From Schoenoplectus triqueter (taxonomy: Eukaryota > Streptophyta > Magnoliopsida > Poales > Cyperaceae), in assembly GCA_964058805.1 (NCBI GenBank), contig CAXKVV010000175.1:1-34142 (forward strand): a stretch of DNA of 34,142 nucleotides. The letters are read 5' to 3'. Both the position numbers and the translations under genes were made by a program. Every line of letters begins with the position of its first letter. Positions within the stretch are counted from its first letter, which is position 1. Shown one piece after another: positions 10,926 through 20,880 of the stretch. The notes beneath the pieces are model-generated. The model worked only from the letters and a program-made list of their open reading frames with translations. It ran no database searches and was not told where the DNA came from.

Positions 10926-10958
10926 TCAGGAACGGGTTAGAGGGAGCTGCTCCGCCAT
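10926..10958 (-). promoter_or_regulatory. Short upstream ORF 1 in the DUF506 leader, strong start context
   Basis: The ATG at 10956-10958 has the context AACCATGGC, close to the plant optimum, and encodes MAEQLPLTRS before a TGA. The region 10860-10990 is CT-rich on the minus strand, as plant 5' leaders often are. A weak TATA-like TTTTAATA at about 11021-11028 would give a leader of roughly 230 bases containing both upstream ORFs. Confidence 0.45.
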
Positions 10959-10999
10959 GGTTTAGGTTCTTTTGGGAGGAAGAAAGACGAGAGGGAGGG

Positions 11000-11470
11000 T
11001 GGGGAAACTGAGAGGGATATTAAAAGGCCTGGTTAGTGGAACTGTTTAAGTGGGACTGATCCGATTCTCCAGGAAATGTAGCAGAAACTATCGGCGCTAC
11101 TATGTTTAAACTGAAAATAATACACAATATATAATTTACAAAAACGAATGATTTTAATTCTACCGAATTCTTCAAAGACATGAATGACTTTTGTTTGGAA
11201 TTTAAGGAGGGAAAACATGATGTCTAAATGAAATGAAATGCAACGTTGTAAATTAAGATAAAAAAACATAAAGTGCTTAGTTCGAAAATTATAACATTCA
11301 ATTCCATACACCATCCAATACAAGTTTCATTTTGAAGTTATAAGGAATTGCTATTTTCATTAATTATATTTAAATTTTATTAAACTCATATTCAAAATAA
11401 TTACGTAATTAAATACTTAGGCCATATGACATCAGCTTTCATATATGCCAACTAATAAATTTATCTGATT
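11000..11470. other. Upstream region of the DUF506 gene
   Basis: This should hold the promoter of the minus-strand gene. TATA-like sequences on the minus strand occur at about 11021-11028 and 11127-11135, and I cannot choose between them. Otherwise it is AT-rich, with no other feature seen. Confidence 0.4.
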
Positions 11471-12045
11471 GAAAGATAAGTAGCGATCGAAATGTTCAAT
11501 CTAAAAAATGATTCTTGTGATATAGTCATACTTATAATATTACATTTAGATAATAAGTACGACGTAGTGATTGGCTAAATGGAGGTAATCAAGTAGAAAT
11601 TAAGGGAATCATATACGTTACAACTTTCTTTTTCTTTCTGAGATAAATGAATAAATGACAAGCGTTTTAAATAGATAAAAATATTAGAAACATCAATTAT
11701 AAATTAGATAAGTCAATATCATCAATTATGATTATTTATATTAACCCTGATATGATCAATAAATTAATATCTAAGACAAGTAATTGAAATGTTACAATGT
11801 AAAAAGGTATATTATTGTGTGCGTGTAGTCATATTTATAACGTTAATTTGTATAATAAATTAGATGATAGTTAGCTTAAAATGAGCTAATTAAGCAGATA
11901 TTATGTAAATCATACACATTATAATTTTCTCTTAGGCCCAAATAATTGACTAAATGACAAGTATTTTAAATAGGGAAAATTTTAAAAACATCTGTATTAA
12001 TTAGAAAGTCAATATCGTCAATTACTTTTAAATTTTTATTTTTTT
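11470..12045. repeat. Diverged direct duplication of about 300 bp
   Basis: Copy A (about 11470-11755) and copy B (about 11768-12045) share, in the same order, a GAAATGTT block, a TAGTCATA-TTATAA block, AATCATA-AC-TTA, TGACTAAATGACAAG-like text (AAATGACAAGCGTTTTAAATAG in A, AAATGACAAGTATTTTAAATAG in B) and GTCAATATC-TCAATTA. Both are AT-rich and non-coding. Many small differences suggest an old duplication. Confidence 0.65.
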
Positions 12046-12082
12046 ACATAATATATTAATCTGAATGAATATATATTAAGGT

Positions 12083-13300
12083 ATGGTATTTGATAATATC
12101 ATAACAATCACGAAGGTGTTTATTCCCATATCAAACTTTCCGAGGATTCAAATGGGATACGCGAATGAATTAGGCGGAAATGAAGAACCGAGGATAAGGC
12201 GCACTTGCTACGTGGCAAGGTACATTGTTGTGGTTCGCCAGACGCGAGATCTTAACACGTGTCCCGCAATGCAAAACCATGGGCAAAGAAGAGAGTGACG
12301 AGAAATTACCATATCACCCACCGGGTTCGTACGACGCGAGAAACTGCTCGACCTCAGCCTCGTGTCCGCCCCTGTACGAGCGCCTGCTATTGCCCGTGTG
12401 AGAGCGCGAGGTACCCACCTCGGGAACAGCGAAGTAAAAGCGGTGTGTAACTACAGTTGCCGTTTGATCTTCTATTTCTGAATCACTCTGTATCTGTACG
12501 TGTCTGTAGGCTGCTGTGGCGTAATGTCAGTTACTAAGTTTTGACTTTTGTACAAGAGCGGACAGGAATAACTGGAATGGACGCAAAATAGGGACGCATA
12601 AGAACTAAATTGAGAGGTAATAACTGGATAGTGTATAAGCTTTTTAATTCTGTGCACTAATGGCAGTTCAGAGTATATGAAGAACTTTGGAGCTGTTGAT
12701 ACAGGTAAGGACCCCAACTGTACGAGGGCAGGCCTGTTTAAAAATGGACAATAATTTTTGTTTTATACCCTTGTGGAACTCAAAAATATTAATTCTGCAT
12801 ATACAATTTTGTGGCAATTTATAAGCTTTTTTTAGTTTAAAATTTCTAACAGAACTAATTAATATTATTTATTGTTTCGTAAAAATAAAAAAGATGGTTG
12901 TTGGAAACTTATATTTGCAGAAAAAATGGAACTAAATAAATTTGAAGAACTTCTTGTTTCTGGGATTGTATACAAATATGATTTTTGAAAGGGAGAAAGA
13001 TGAAAATTTGAGTAAAGTGAATCCCAAGTGTATGGTACTGTGGTCTGTGGGATATATCTGTGTTTGTCGTTTAGCTAGTGACCGGTGTGGTCTGTAGAAG
13101 AAAGACGCTCTCTCGTGGGACACGTGTCACGGGGTAATGTTGTCATTTCATCCTTCTTTTACCAAATCCTGCAAGTGGTAATTATTCGTTTCGGAGAAAA
13201 ATTGCTACAAAATTATATTTTACCCCTACCAGAATTACCACATCCAGCTGAAAATCCAGTGACAGTATAGGCCACAGAAAGAAAACGACGATCACACTCA
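12083..13300. other. GC-richer intergenic stretch with G-box/ABRE palindromes
   Basis: The part 12120-12460 is clearly richer in GC and CpG than its surroundings. A G-box CACGTG lies at 12256-12261 and the 10-bp palindrome GACACGTGTC at 13119-13128; both are classic binding sites of plant bZIP and bHLH factors. A donor-like CAG/GTAAGG lies near 12705. I find no protein with a recognisable domain. It could be regulatory DNA, a non-coding transcript or a fragment of a gene. Confidence 0.4.
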
Positions 13301-13730
13301 CACATTTGTATTGCGGATTCCAAAAAAGATTTACTGCTTTTTTTTTCAGTTCCCCCAAAATTGCATAGAATTATGATACATTTATTATTACGACAAGATA
13401 TGCTCATAAATTTTTTAAAAGGTATATTTTTGAAAATAATGATTATAGATAGAGGTTGTTTCATTAATGACTTAACATAATATTTTAATTACAAAAACTA
13501 GTTTGGGGACCGCGTTTGATGAGAAAATGAAAACTAATCTTAAGTTGTGAACTCAAATTGAAAACCAAATTTATATTCTATAACAAAGCAAAAAAAAAAG
13601 AGATAAAAATATAGTTATAACAATGAGATTTTAGTATAATTTCCCGTGAAGAATGATGTTCAGTTCTATTGAACTCTCTAAAAGCTATAAAAATCACTTT
13701 GTTTTTTTTTTATGTTTTTACTATTTTTAT
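13301..13730. other. AT-rich intergenic DNA
   Basis: Homopolymer-rich, with no gene, no clear repeat and no inverted structure that I can see before the MITE starting at about 13731. Confidence 0.5.
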
Positions 13731-14124
13731 GAGTTAGACTATAGTTCTATACATAGTTAATGATTATTTTTTTGCATGTTCAAAAACATAGTTAAATCAT
13801 TGTCAAACTTTGATTTACGAGTCTCAATAAATTTTTATATCAAAATATGATGGCATATATTTTTTTTATTTTTTTAAATTCTCTGATTATTAGTTTTTGA
13901 TTTTTAAAAATGACCTAAGTAAAATGTATTTATTATTATTATTATTATTGAGTCATCTTAAAAAATAAAAAATACTTTAAAATTATCAAACTTAGAAAAT
14001 TTTTAATCCTATAAGATTTTGATATGAAAAAATTATTGAGACCTAAGATTTGAAAATGATTTAACTATATTTTAGTCCGTGGTAAATTTGATTATTAACT
14101 AGACGTAGCACTATATACTAACTC
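13731..14124. mobile_element. Foldback MITE with long inverted arms
   Basis: The ends read GAGTTAG and CTAACTC. The arms pair over much of their length: for example AACATAGTTAAATCATTGTC (about 13784-13803) matches the reverse complement of about 14056-14075, and the TCTCAATAA block at 13821-13832 pairs with TTATTGAGA at about 14032-14041. The centre holds a (TTA)n run at about 13930-13950. The flanks are low-complexity, so the target duplication is uncertain (ATTTTTAT against ATTTTTTA). It is non-coding. Confidence 0.75.
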
Positions 14125-14461
14125 ATTTTTTACATACTATTAATATTTATCAAATCATGTCTCAAATTTTTCATGATTTATAAAAATATTCAAAATCAAG
14201 TTTCCAACAAAGATTGTATTGCAGAACAATTCCATTTAAAAAGTTATCTACGTTACATTATGTAATTCCGCATAGTGACCCGTTACATTCAGTTCTACAC
14301 AAAATAATTCGCACCGGGAGTGAAACCACTGAGGCTACTAGTAGTTTGAGCGTGTTCTGGGAAACGCGTGATAAACATTGTCGCAGCAATTGGTTGCACC
14401 GTTAGTTATTCATAGAGCGTCACAGAGAATCCCGATGGTAACACCACGGCACCGTGGGGAT

Positions 14462-15329
14462 TAGTGCTTTAAAAAATTCCTCGCCGCCCCGTCACCGTTA
14501 GAACCGACGGATTTAGCATTGGTGCAAATAAAAAAATTCAAAAAAATTCATACTAGATCCGACCCGCCCAACCTGTTCAAACCTGCCCCCGACCCAACTA
14601 GGAAAACCCGTGCAAACCTGACCCAATACCCGATAAATCCGAGAAAATTAAAAAAAAATCAAAAAATACTGGAAAATAAAAATTAGTGGTCAAAAAAATA
14701 AATAATTATATATTTTTAATATTCTTAATAATTATTTTTAAATTTTTCGAAATTTTTAAGAATTTATTTGGATTTTATTCGGTTGTTTTTAAATTTTGAA
14801 AATAAAAACCCGCCGACTCGTCCCGTACATTTTGAGGGGTTTCGGATGGGTCACGACCAAACCACTCAAAATGTACCCGTTCTAACCCATCCAGTGAAAA
14901 CCCGTTGACCCGTCCCGATCCGTCCCGCCAAAACCATAGTAGCAAAATTCGTAAAATATTCGTGAATAATTTGTTTTTCATTCATAGCCGAATGTTTCGT
15001 GAATAATTCGTCAGTTTAATATATAGTGCGTTTTTTGGTCAAAAAATATTTTATTCGCGATTTATTCGGCAAAAAAATACATTAAATTTTATTTTATATG
15101 GAATTTTATAGTTTTTAATATATTTTTAATATTTAATGATTATAATATATATTTTATTTATATTATATGAAACGAATTTTCCCGAATTATATTCGTATTA
15201 TACCAGAACGTCGAATTTTTGATCTCACCGAACGTTTTTCGAATCATAAACTTGTCACTATGGCCAAAACTCTCCGGCTCGTGCAAACCCACCCCATCCC
15301 GATCCGACCGACCCGTTTTTAATACTCTA
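14462..15329. mobile_element. hAT-like MITE, outer element (interrupted by a nested MITE)
   Basis: The flanking 8-mers GTGGGGAT (14454-14461) and ATGGGGAT (15330-15337) match at 7 of 8 positions. The ends read TAGTGCTTTAAAAA and, reverse-complemented, TAGAGTATTAAAAA. The subterminal DNA is rich in GACCCG/CGGGTC-type motifs on both sides, as in other plant hAT MITEs. Without the inner insertion (14935-15262) and one copy of its duplication, the element is about 530 bases. It is non-coding. Confidence 0.8.
14935..15262. mobile_element. hAT-like MITE nested inside the outer MITE
   Basis: A perfect 8-bp duplication, GCCAAAAC, flanks it (14927-14934 and 15263-15270). The ends read CATAGTAGCAA and, reverse-complemented, CATAGTGACAA. 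The subterminal parts contain several ATTCG/CGAAT motifs on both sides. It is 328 bases long, AT-rich and non-coding. Its position inside another element shows it arrived later. Confidence 0.85.
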
Positions 15330-16067
15330 ATGGGGATTCCTTCATTGCACTGTAGGGATTCGAAATGGAGCGGTAGAGACTAGTGGATTGCCGGCGGGTA
15401 CCGCGGGCACGGGCCGGGTACACCCGCGGCGGGCGGCGGGTACGGCGGGCACGGGTAGACGGTTTTTTTTTTCAAAACCGTACCCGTGCCCGTCGCGGGT
15501 ACACGGGTACGGGGGTACGCGGGCACGGATAGAAGGGTACGGGTACGAATTTTTTTTTTGCTGTTTTTGTTTTATAAATATATTTTTTATTTTGGAATGT
15601 CGTAAAATGTGGATAATATCATTTCGGCTAAGTACAAATATAAACGTTCATTTTAAAAGAATAATATATTTTCTAAACGTTCATTTTTTCAATTATTTTA
15701 AAACAATAGATTAAATCAAAAAATAGATAAAAAAATTTAAAATGAACATTTAAAAATCAAATAATTTAAAATGAACGTTTAAAATATAAAAAATATTTTA
15801 AATCAATTAATTTAAAAAGTAAAATATTAACAAAAATTTAGAAAATCAATTACTTTAAAAATAATTTTGAATTAAAAAAAAATAGATTAAAAAATAAAAG
15901 TTACCCTCCTCCTTTATTTCGGGCTTGGGACCGGCTATGTAAAATGACATAGGCGGAGTTCTAACTTTTTTTTTGTTAGTAGTTTTCATTAAAATTAATA
16001 ATTTAAAAACTAATTGAAATGTTTAGAAATTTATAATTTAAAAAATAGCCATAAAAATTAAAGGAGG

Positions 16068-16225
16068 TTAGAGATTCATGTACCATTGCTCGCTCTCTTC
16101 TGCACCGTCTGAATCCGAATTATAACCCGACCGCGGCTCGGTACCGCTTTTTTCAGTCTCGACTTTGGATGATTGTGGTTGATCTCGATATTGATTGCGC
16201 TCCTCAGCATCAATCCAATCTTTCA
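16068..16225 (-). pseudogene. Possible hAT transposase C-terminal remnant
   Basis: The minus frame ends in a TAA at 16068-16070. It reads CLKDWIDAEERNQYRDQ, then a serine/glutamate-rich acidic tail. A cysteine-x-x-DW block with a following charged helix resembles the last part of the dimerisation domain in plant hAT transposases, which fits its position inside a hAT-like element. Upstream it runs straight into the 104-bp tandem array, so the rest of the gene is gone. The match is short and made by eye. Confidence 0.45.
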
Positions 16226-16250
16226 AGCACACAAAAAAATAAAAATAAAA

Positions 16251-16737
16251 ATATTCAAAAAAATAAAAATAACCTATTTTCATAACCTATTAAAAATAAA
16301 TTCGAATTTAAAAATTAAATTCTAACCTATTTAAAACAAATCTAATTACTTCACATATTCAAAAAAATAAAAATAACCTATTTTCTTAACCTATTAAAAA
16401 TAAATTCGAATTTAAAAATTAAATTCTAACCTATTTAAAACAAATCTAATTACTTCACATATTCAAAAAAATAAAAATAACCTATTTTCTTAACCTATTA
16501 AAAATAAATCCGAATTAAAAAAATAAAATCTAACCTATTTAAAACAAATCTAATTACTTCACATATTCAAAAAAATAAAAATAACCTATTTTCTTAACAT
16601 ATTAAAAATAAATTTGAATTTAAAAATTAAAATCTAACCTATTTAAAATAAATCTAATTACTTCACATATTCAAAAAAATAAAAATAACCTATTTTCTTA
16701 ACCTATTAAAAATAAATCCGAATTTAAAAATCTAACC
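16251..16737. repeat. 104-bp tandem repeat, about 4.7 copies
   Basis: The marker ATATTC starts units at 16251, 16355, 16459, 16563 and 16667, an exact period of 104 with no insertions or deletions. Units differ by only a few substitutions. Each contains AACCTATTTTC, AACCTATT, AAATTCGAATTT-like and CTAATTACTTCACAT blocks. It is AT-rich and non-coding. Confidence 0.92.
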
Positions 16738-17254
16738 TCGCAGAAAAATCTTGCAGGAGACGCCGAACTTCGTAATTTCAATACCTTCGTAATTCCGTGA
16801 TCGTATTTTTATATTATATTTTTTGGAACAATAAATTTAAAAATTGAGAATAATATTATATTTGAGGGAATAAAAGATTGAGAAAATGTGAAAATGTTGA
16901 GAGGAAGAGGGGTGTATTTATAGAGTTTTGATTGGAGGGAATAAATTTTGAAATTTATTAAAAAAAAAAAATTCCAGTGGGTACAGCGGGTTTGGCGGGT
17001 ACGCGGGCGCGGGTGAGAGGGTACGCGGGTACATGGGCGCGGGTACGCGGGTACGGGCGCGGGTACGCGGGTAAACGGATACGGGTACAACGGGTTTTTT
17101 CTAAAAAATCACTGCCCTGCCCTTCTTAAACCCGTACCCGTGTACCCGTTTACCCGCCTCTACCCGGGCACAGGTACGGATACCAAGGGTACGGATCGCG
17201 GATACACAGATACGGGTTGTAGCCGGCGGGTTTTAGCATAGCACTAGTAGAGAC

Positions 17255-17711
17255 TAGACACCAGAGAGTGGCGTTGGGGGCAATTATGTCAATTAATCCA
17301 CCACCAAGAGTGTGTTTTCTTTCTTAGCATTAATTTCCGAGATTTCTACCTTTCTAGAAACTTAAATTACAACTCCTACCCTTTGTATAGGTAGTACAAG
17401 CAATTATGTTTCGTTAACAAATGAAAATCTACACTTGTACGGATCCTAGGGGGCAGAGGGGATGAACCCGCATTATTAATTAATTATTCTCTTTAATTTT
17501 GACGCAACGAGTCTAATAGTAGGGCCGCTTTTGGCACGTTCGATCGTTAAAAATATACTATTAATATATTACGTAATATATATATTTTTTAATTATTGGT
17601 GGGCCACACCCAGAGGTGCAAACTAATCGAATATGGATGAATTCTAGTCAAAATTATATTCGTATTAGTTTTAATTTTTTAAATATGAATAAGAATAATA
17701 TATATATATAG
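17255..17711. other. Intergenic DNA between transposons
   Basis: No gene. A hAT-end-like AGAGGTGCAAAC occurs at about 17611-17622 but has no partner end that I can find. An (AT)n run lies at about 17697-17710. Confidence 0.45.
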
Positions 17712-18081
17712 ACTATGTTGCTACGCGTAGTACGGTTGGTCCGTGTGTTATGGACTATTTCTTCATCTTTAAAATTTAAAAAGTTGATCCGATCGGTCAA
17801 AATAATTTTCATATGAAAAATTATTTGGGAACCAAATTTTATATTTTTTATTATTTTTTAAATTAGCTAGAAAATCACTCCATTTAAATGACTCATAATA
17901 ATTAAATCAAGTGATTTTCTAATTATCTTAAAAAATAGTAAAAAAATCTTAAAAAATATAAAAATTTGTCTATAACTAGATTTTTCACATAAAAATAATT
18001 TTGACTGGTTGGATTGACTATTTGAACTATGAAGATGAAGAAACAATTCGTAGCACAAGGTCCATCTGTGCTACACATAGT
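17712..18081. mobile_element. Long-inverted-repeat MITE, family 1, full copy
   Basis: The ends read ACTATGTTGCTAC and, reverse-complemented, ACTATGTGTAGCAC. The arms of about 130 bases pair: the left holds TTTCTTCATCTT and GTCAAAATAATTTTCATATG, the right holds their near reverse complements. The centre contains TGATTTTCTA and its inverse. It is non-coding. Transcribed, it would fold into one long hairpin. I see no clear target duplication. Confidence 0.78.
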
Positions 18082-18130
18082 ACTGTAGCTTAACTCTCTC
18101 TCTATATATATACATAAAGAGAGAGAAAAT

Positions 18131-18516
18131 CTAAAATACAACGTGTTGTACATATGTTATTGTGCACTGTGTCAAAATCTCAAACTTCACATTAAAAATA
18201 ATTGATCTAAGCCGCTCAATTTATTCTTCATATCAAACTCTTGTAGAATATTAAATTTTATATTTTTTGAAAAATATTGCTATTTTTGGATGAAGAGAAA
18301 GTTACTTGGTTTGAAAATTTTGGATCGTCCAATAGTAATGATTTTCTTCCCACACAAAAAAATAGCCAAAAAATTTTAAAAAAAATGGAAGTTTGATTTT
18401 CTACAGGAGTTTGATATGGAGAATATATTGAACAGTTCAGATGGATCATTTTTAACTTGAAATTTGAGATTTTGACACAGTACACGAGTGCATTCGTGCA
18501 ATGCATTATATTTTAG
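18131..18516. mobile_element. Long-inverted-repeat MITE, family 2
   Basis: The ends read CTAAAATACAACG and, reverse-complemented, CTAAAATATAATG. The arms share CTGTGTCAAAATCTCAAA and CATATCAAACTC blocks in inverted order (about 18168-18187 against 18465-18484, and 18230-18241 against 18405-18416). It is non-coding. The flanks show no clear duplication. It begins 50 bases after family 1. Confidence 0.78.
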
Positions 18517-18530
18517 CTTTCCTATATATA

Positions 18531-18939
18531 AGTAAATCTAGCGTACTCTTAGTCTCACGGAGGCTTTCTATGAGCTTAACTAAAAAAATATATTAAATTA
18601 TTTTTAAATTTTGATTTACCATGCTCATTAAATTTTTTACATGAAAATACTGTGGGATGTAAAAATTTGAGGTGTTTCGAGTTTTCTAACTCTTCATTTT
18701 TAATTTTTTAAAATCAGCTCTAAAAATAATAATAAAATATTTAATATTTGTACATTATTTTCAAAACTAAAAACGGTGACTTAGAAACCTCAAAACAGCC
18801 TAAATTTTTACATCCTATAAGATTTTTATATAAAAAATTTAATGAGCATAATAAATTAAAATTTGAAAATGATTTGATATACTTTTTGAGTTAAACTCAC
18901 GGAAGGTCTCTGTGAACTTAATAGTGCGCTAGATTTACT
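18531..18939. mobile_element. Long-inverted-repeat MITE, family 3
   Basis: The ends read AGTAAATCTAGCG and, reverse-complemented, the same 13 bases. The arms exceed 140 bases and share ATGCTCATTAAATTTTTTA and GGATGTAAAAATTT in inverted order. The flanking 9-mers CTATATATA and CTACACACA agree at 6 of 9 positions and could be an eroded duplication in microsatellite DNA. It starts only 14 bases after family 2. Confidence 0.82.
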
Positions 18940-18954
18940 CTACACACATACACA

Positions 18955-19197
18955 CACACACACAAATAACCCATGTGTTACGGATTATTTCTCTGTCTTC
19001 AAAGTTTAAATTATTGATTCAACTGGTAAAAGTATTTTCCATATGAAAATCTAGTTGGATATTAAATTTATTTTTTTTTCTATTTTTTAAGATGAATAAA
19101 AAATCACTCCTTTTGAATGACTCATAATACTTAAATCAACTGATTTTCCAGTGATCTCAAAAAATAAAAAAAATAAAAAATTTAAAATTTGATGACT
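18955..19197. mobile_element. Truncated copy of the family 1 MITE
   Basis: It follows the left arm and centre of the element at 17712 in the same direction: GTGTTA-GGA-TATTTCT, TTTTCATATGAAAA-like text, AAAATCACTCC, AATGACTCATAAT and TTAAATCAA-TGATTTTC. The right arm is missing after about 19197. A (CA)n run lies directly before it. Confidence 0.65.
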
Positions 19198-20880
19198 CAT
19201 GGGTAGGTAGGTGAAACAATATTATATTTGATGGCATGGCCCGAGTAGGATGGGCCATGAATTATGAAAGACGAACCGAGCCCTGAGATTGAGAATTAAT
19301 CTGCCTACCTGATCCATTAGCATCCCTATGTATTTTTGCATATCTAAGGTTTCTTCATTTTTTATTATATCCAATATATATAAATAACGATCACTCAAAG
19401 AACAACTAAAATATATCATATATTAATTATTCTAAATACATGAGCTAAACTACAATCACCTCATAATTAACTACTAAATTACACTAACAATCTGAACAAT
19501 ACTAATACATGTGTGACTATTAATCCGAAATGGCGATTTTTATCCTTCTCAGTAAATGAATTCATTGTTTAAAATCTGACTTTTAATGCGAATTGAAGAT
19601 TTGTTGTGCTAATTATCTTTTTAAGCACATATAATATTGGTCTTGACTCTTTAAACAGTAATACAAATTATGATTCAAAAGAGACATATAAAAAGTATTA
19701 CATACTGAGTTTATTGAGACACCTTTTTATATAATTATGTTTCTAAGTAAATCTTGAAAACGACACGGATCTTTTAAGATCCTAAGGACTTTTATTTCCG
19801 AATGTACATATATTCGTGACAAGTTATGAAATTGTAATTGCGGTAGAATTTTCTTGTTATTATCATCTTTTAGGGATGATGTGCACACTTTGGGTGGATC
19901 ACACAAAGACCCAATAGAGAATGTTAAGGAGAGATGATTGTGACTTGGACCTGATTAAAGGTAATTGTGTAAGAAATGAATAAATCATGTCTAATTCAAA
20001 AATTAATAAAAATGCCTAAACGAAATTTAAACCAAATTGAGTTGAACTACTTTTAAGTTACATTTGACAAAATGATAATACTACAAATAATAAATGTAAT
20101 TTTGCATTTATTAAGGGAGAAACTTCGCACAAAATGTCTGTCATAAATGCATATCAAACCCGTCATTAAGTCTTCGTATCCATAAATATTAATATAAAAT
20201 TGAAGAATACCCAGAAGAGAGCTCTGCTATTCCGATTTTTTTTTCTTTATCCCATTTTTTGGTGAGATCGATGCTTCAATTCAAATCATACAATCCAGAA
20301 CAGGAGAAATTTATATACTTTCGCCCTTGTAATTTGTCAACACAAGTCATCCAACGACTGTGCATAAGTGCATTTCACTCGATTTCTTTTTCCTATTCCC
20401 TGTTCGGTGTGAGCAATTAATCGTATTGCATCACTTTTGTGTGTGCGTTCAAAAGATCTTTTATTAGGAAAGTTGTCCGCTAGTTTTAAAATTGTATATA
20501 TAAACATTTTTAATAAGATTTTTACGGCAAATTTGTGGTCACTTCTCCGTTGGAGTCTTGAAGACAGCAAGCACATCAATCATCCTTGAAGCACGAGTTT
20601 TGATTTCAAGCATGCTTAAAAGTAAATTTTAAGTTTGGATTTCAATCAGGGTTCGAAAGTACATTTTAAGATATAATTTTTTTATTCAAAAGATGAAAAT
20701 CAAAACCTTCAAATTTTATGAATCTATAAGGTTACAGTGAACTTTGTATTACATATTTAAATAAAATAAGAAAAAAACATAAAAAATAAAAATTTACAAC
20801 TGAATGCTAATCATTCTATAAACCAATATTGATACTATGATAAGATATCTTTCACTATTGTTAAATGCGATTAATTTTCA
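19198..20880. other. AT-rich intergenic DNA with a possible hAT-end fragment
   Basis: No gene recognised. Around 19225-19337 the minus strand reads AGGGATGCTAATGGATCAGG, an end-like sequence similar to the one at about 31336. Its other end is not evident. The rest shows no clear structure. Confidence 0.4.

Larger units (their letters stand above)
15381..17246. mobile_element. 1.87-kb hAT-like element with internal tandem array
   Basis: A perfect 8-bp duplication, GTAGAGAC, lies at 15373-15380 and 17247-17254. The ends read TAGTG at both sides, followed within 20 bases by a shared GCCGGCGGGT block (left about 15389-15398, right in reverse complement about 17221-17232). Each subterminal region (15390-15550 and 16975-17230) carries many copies of CGGGTAC/GTACCCG, probable transposase-binding sites. 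The interior holds a transposase-like C-terminal remnant on the minus strand (16068-16225) and a 104-bp tandem array (16251-16737). This looks like a deletion derivative of an autonomous hAT element. Confidence 0.82.
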
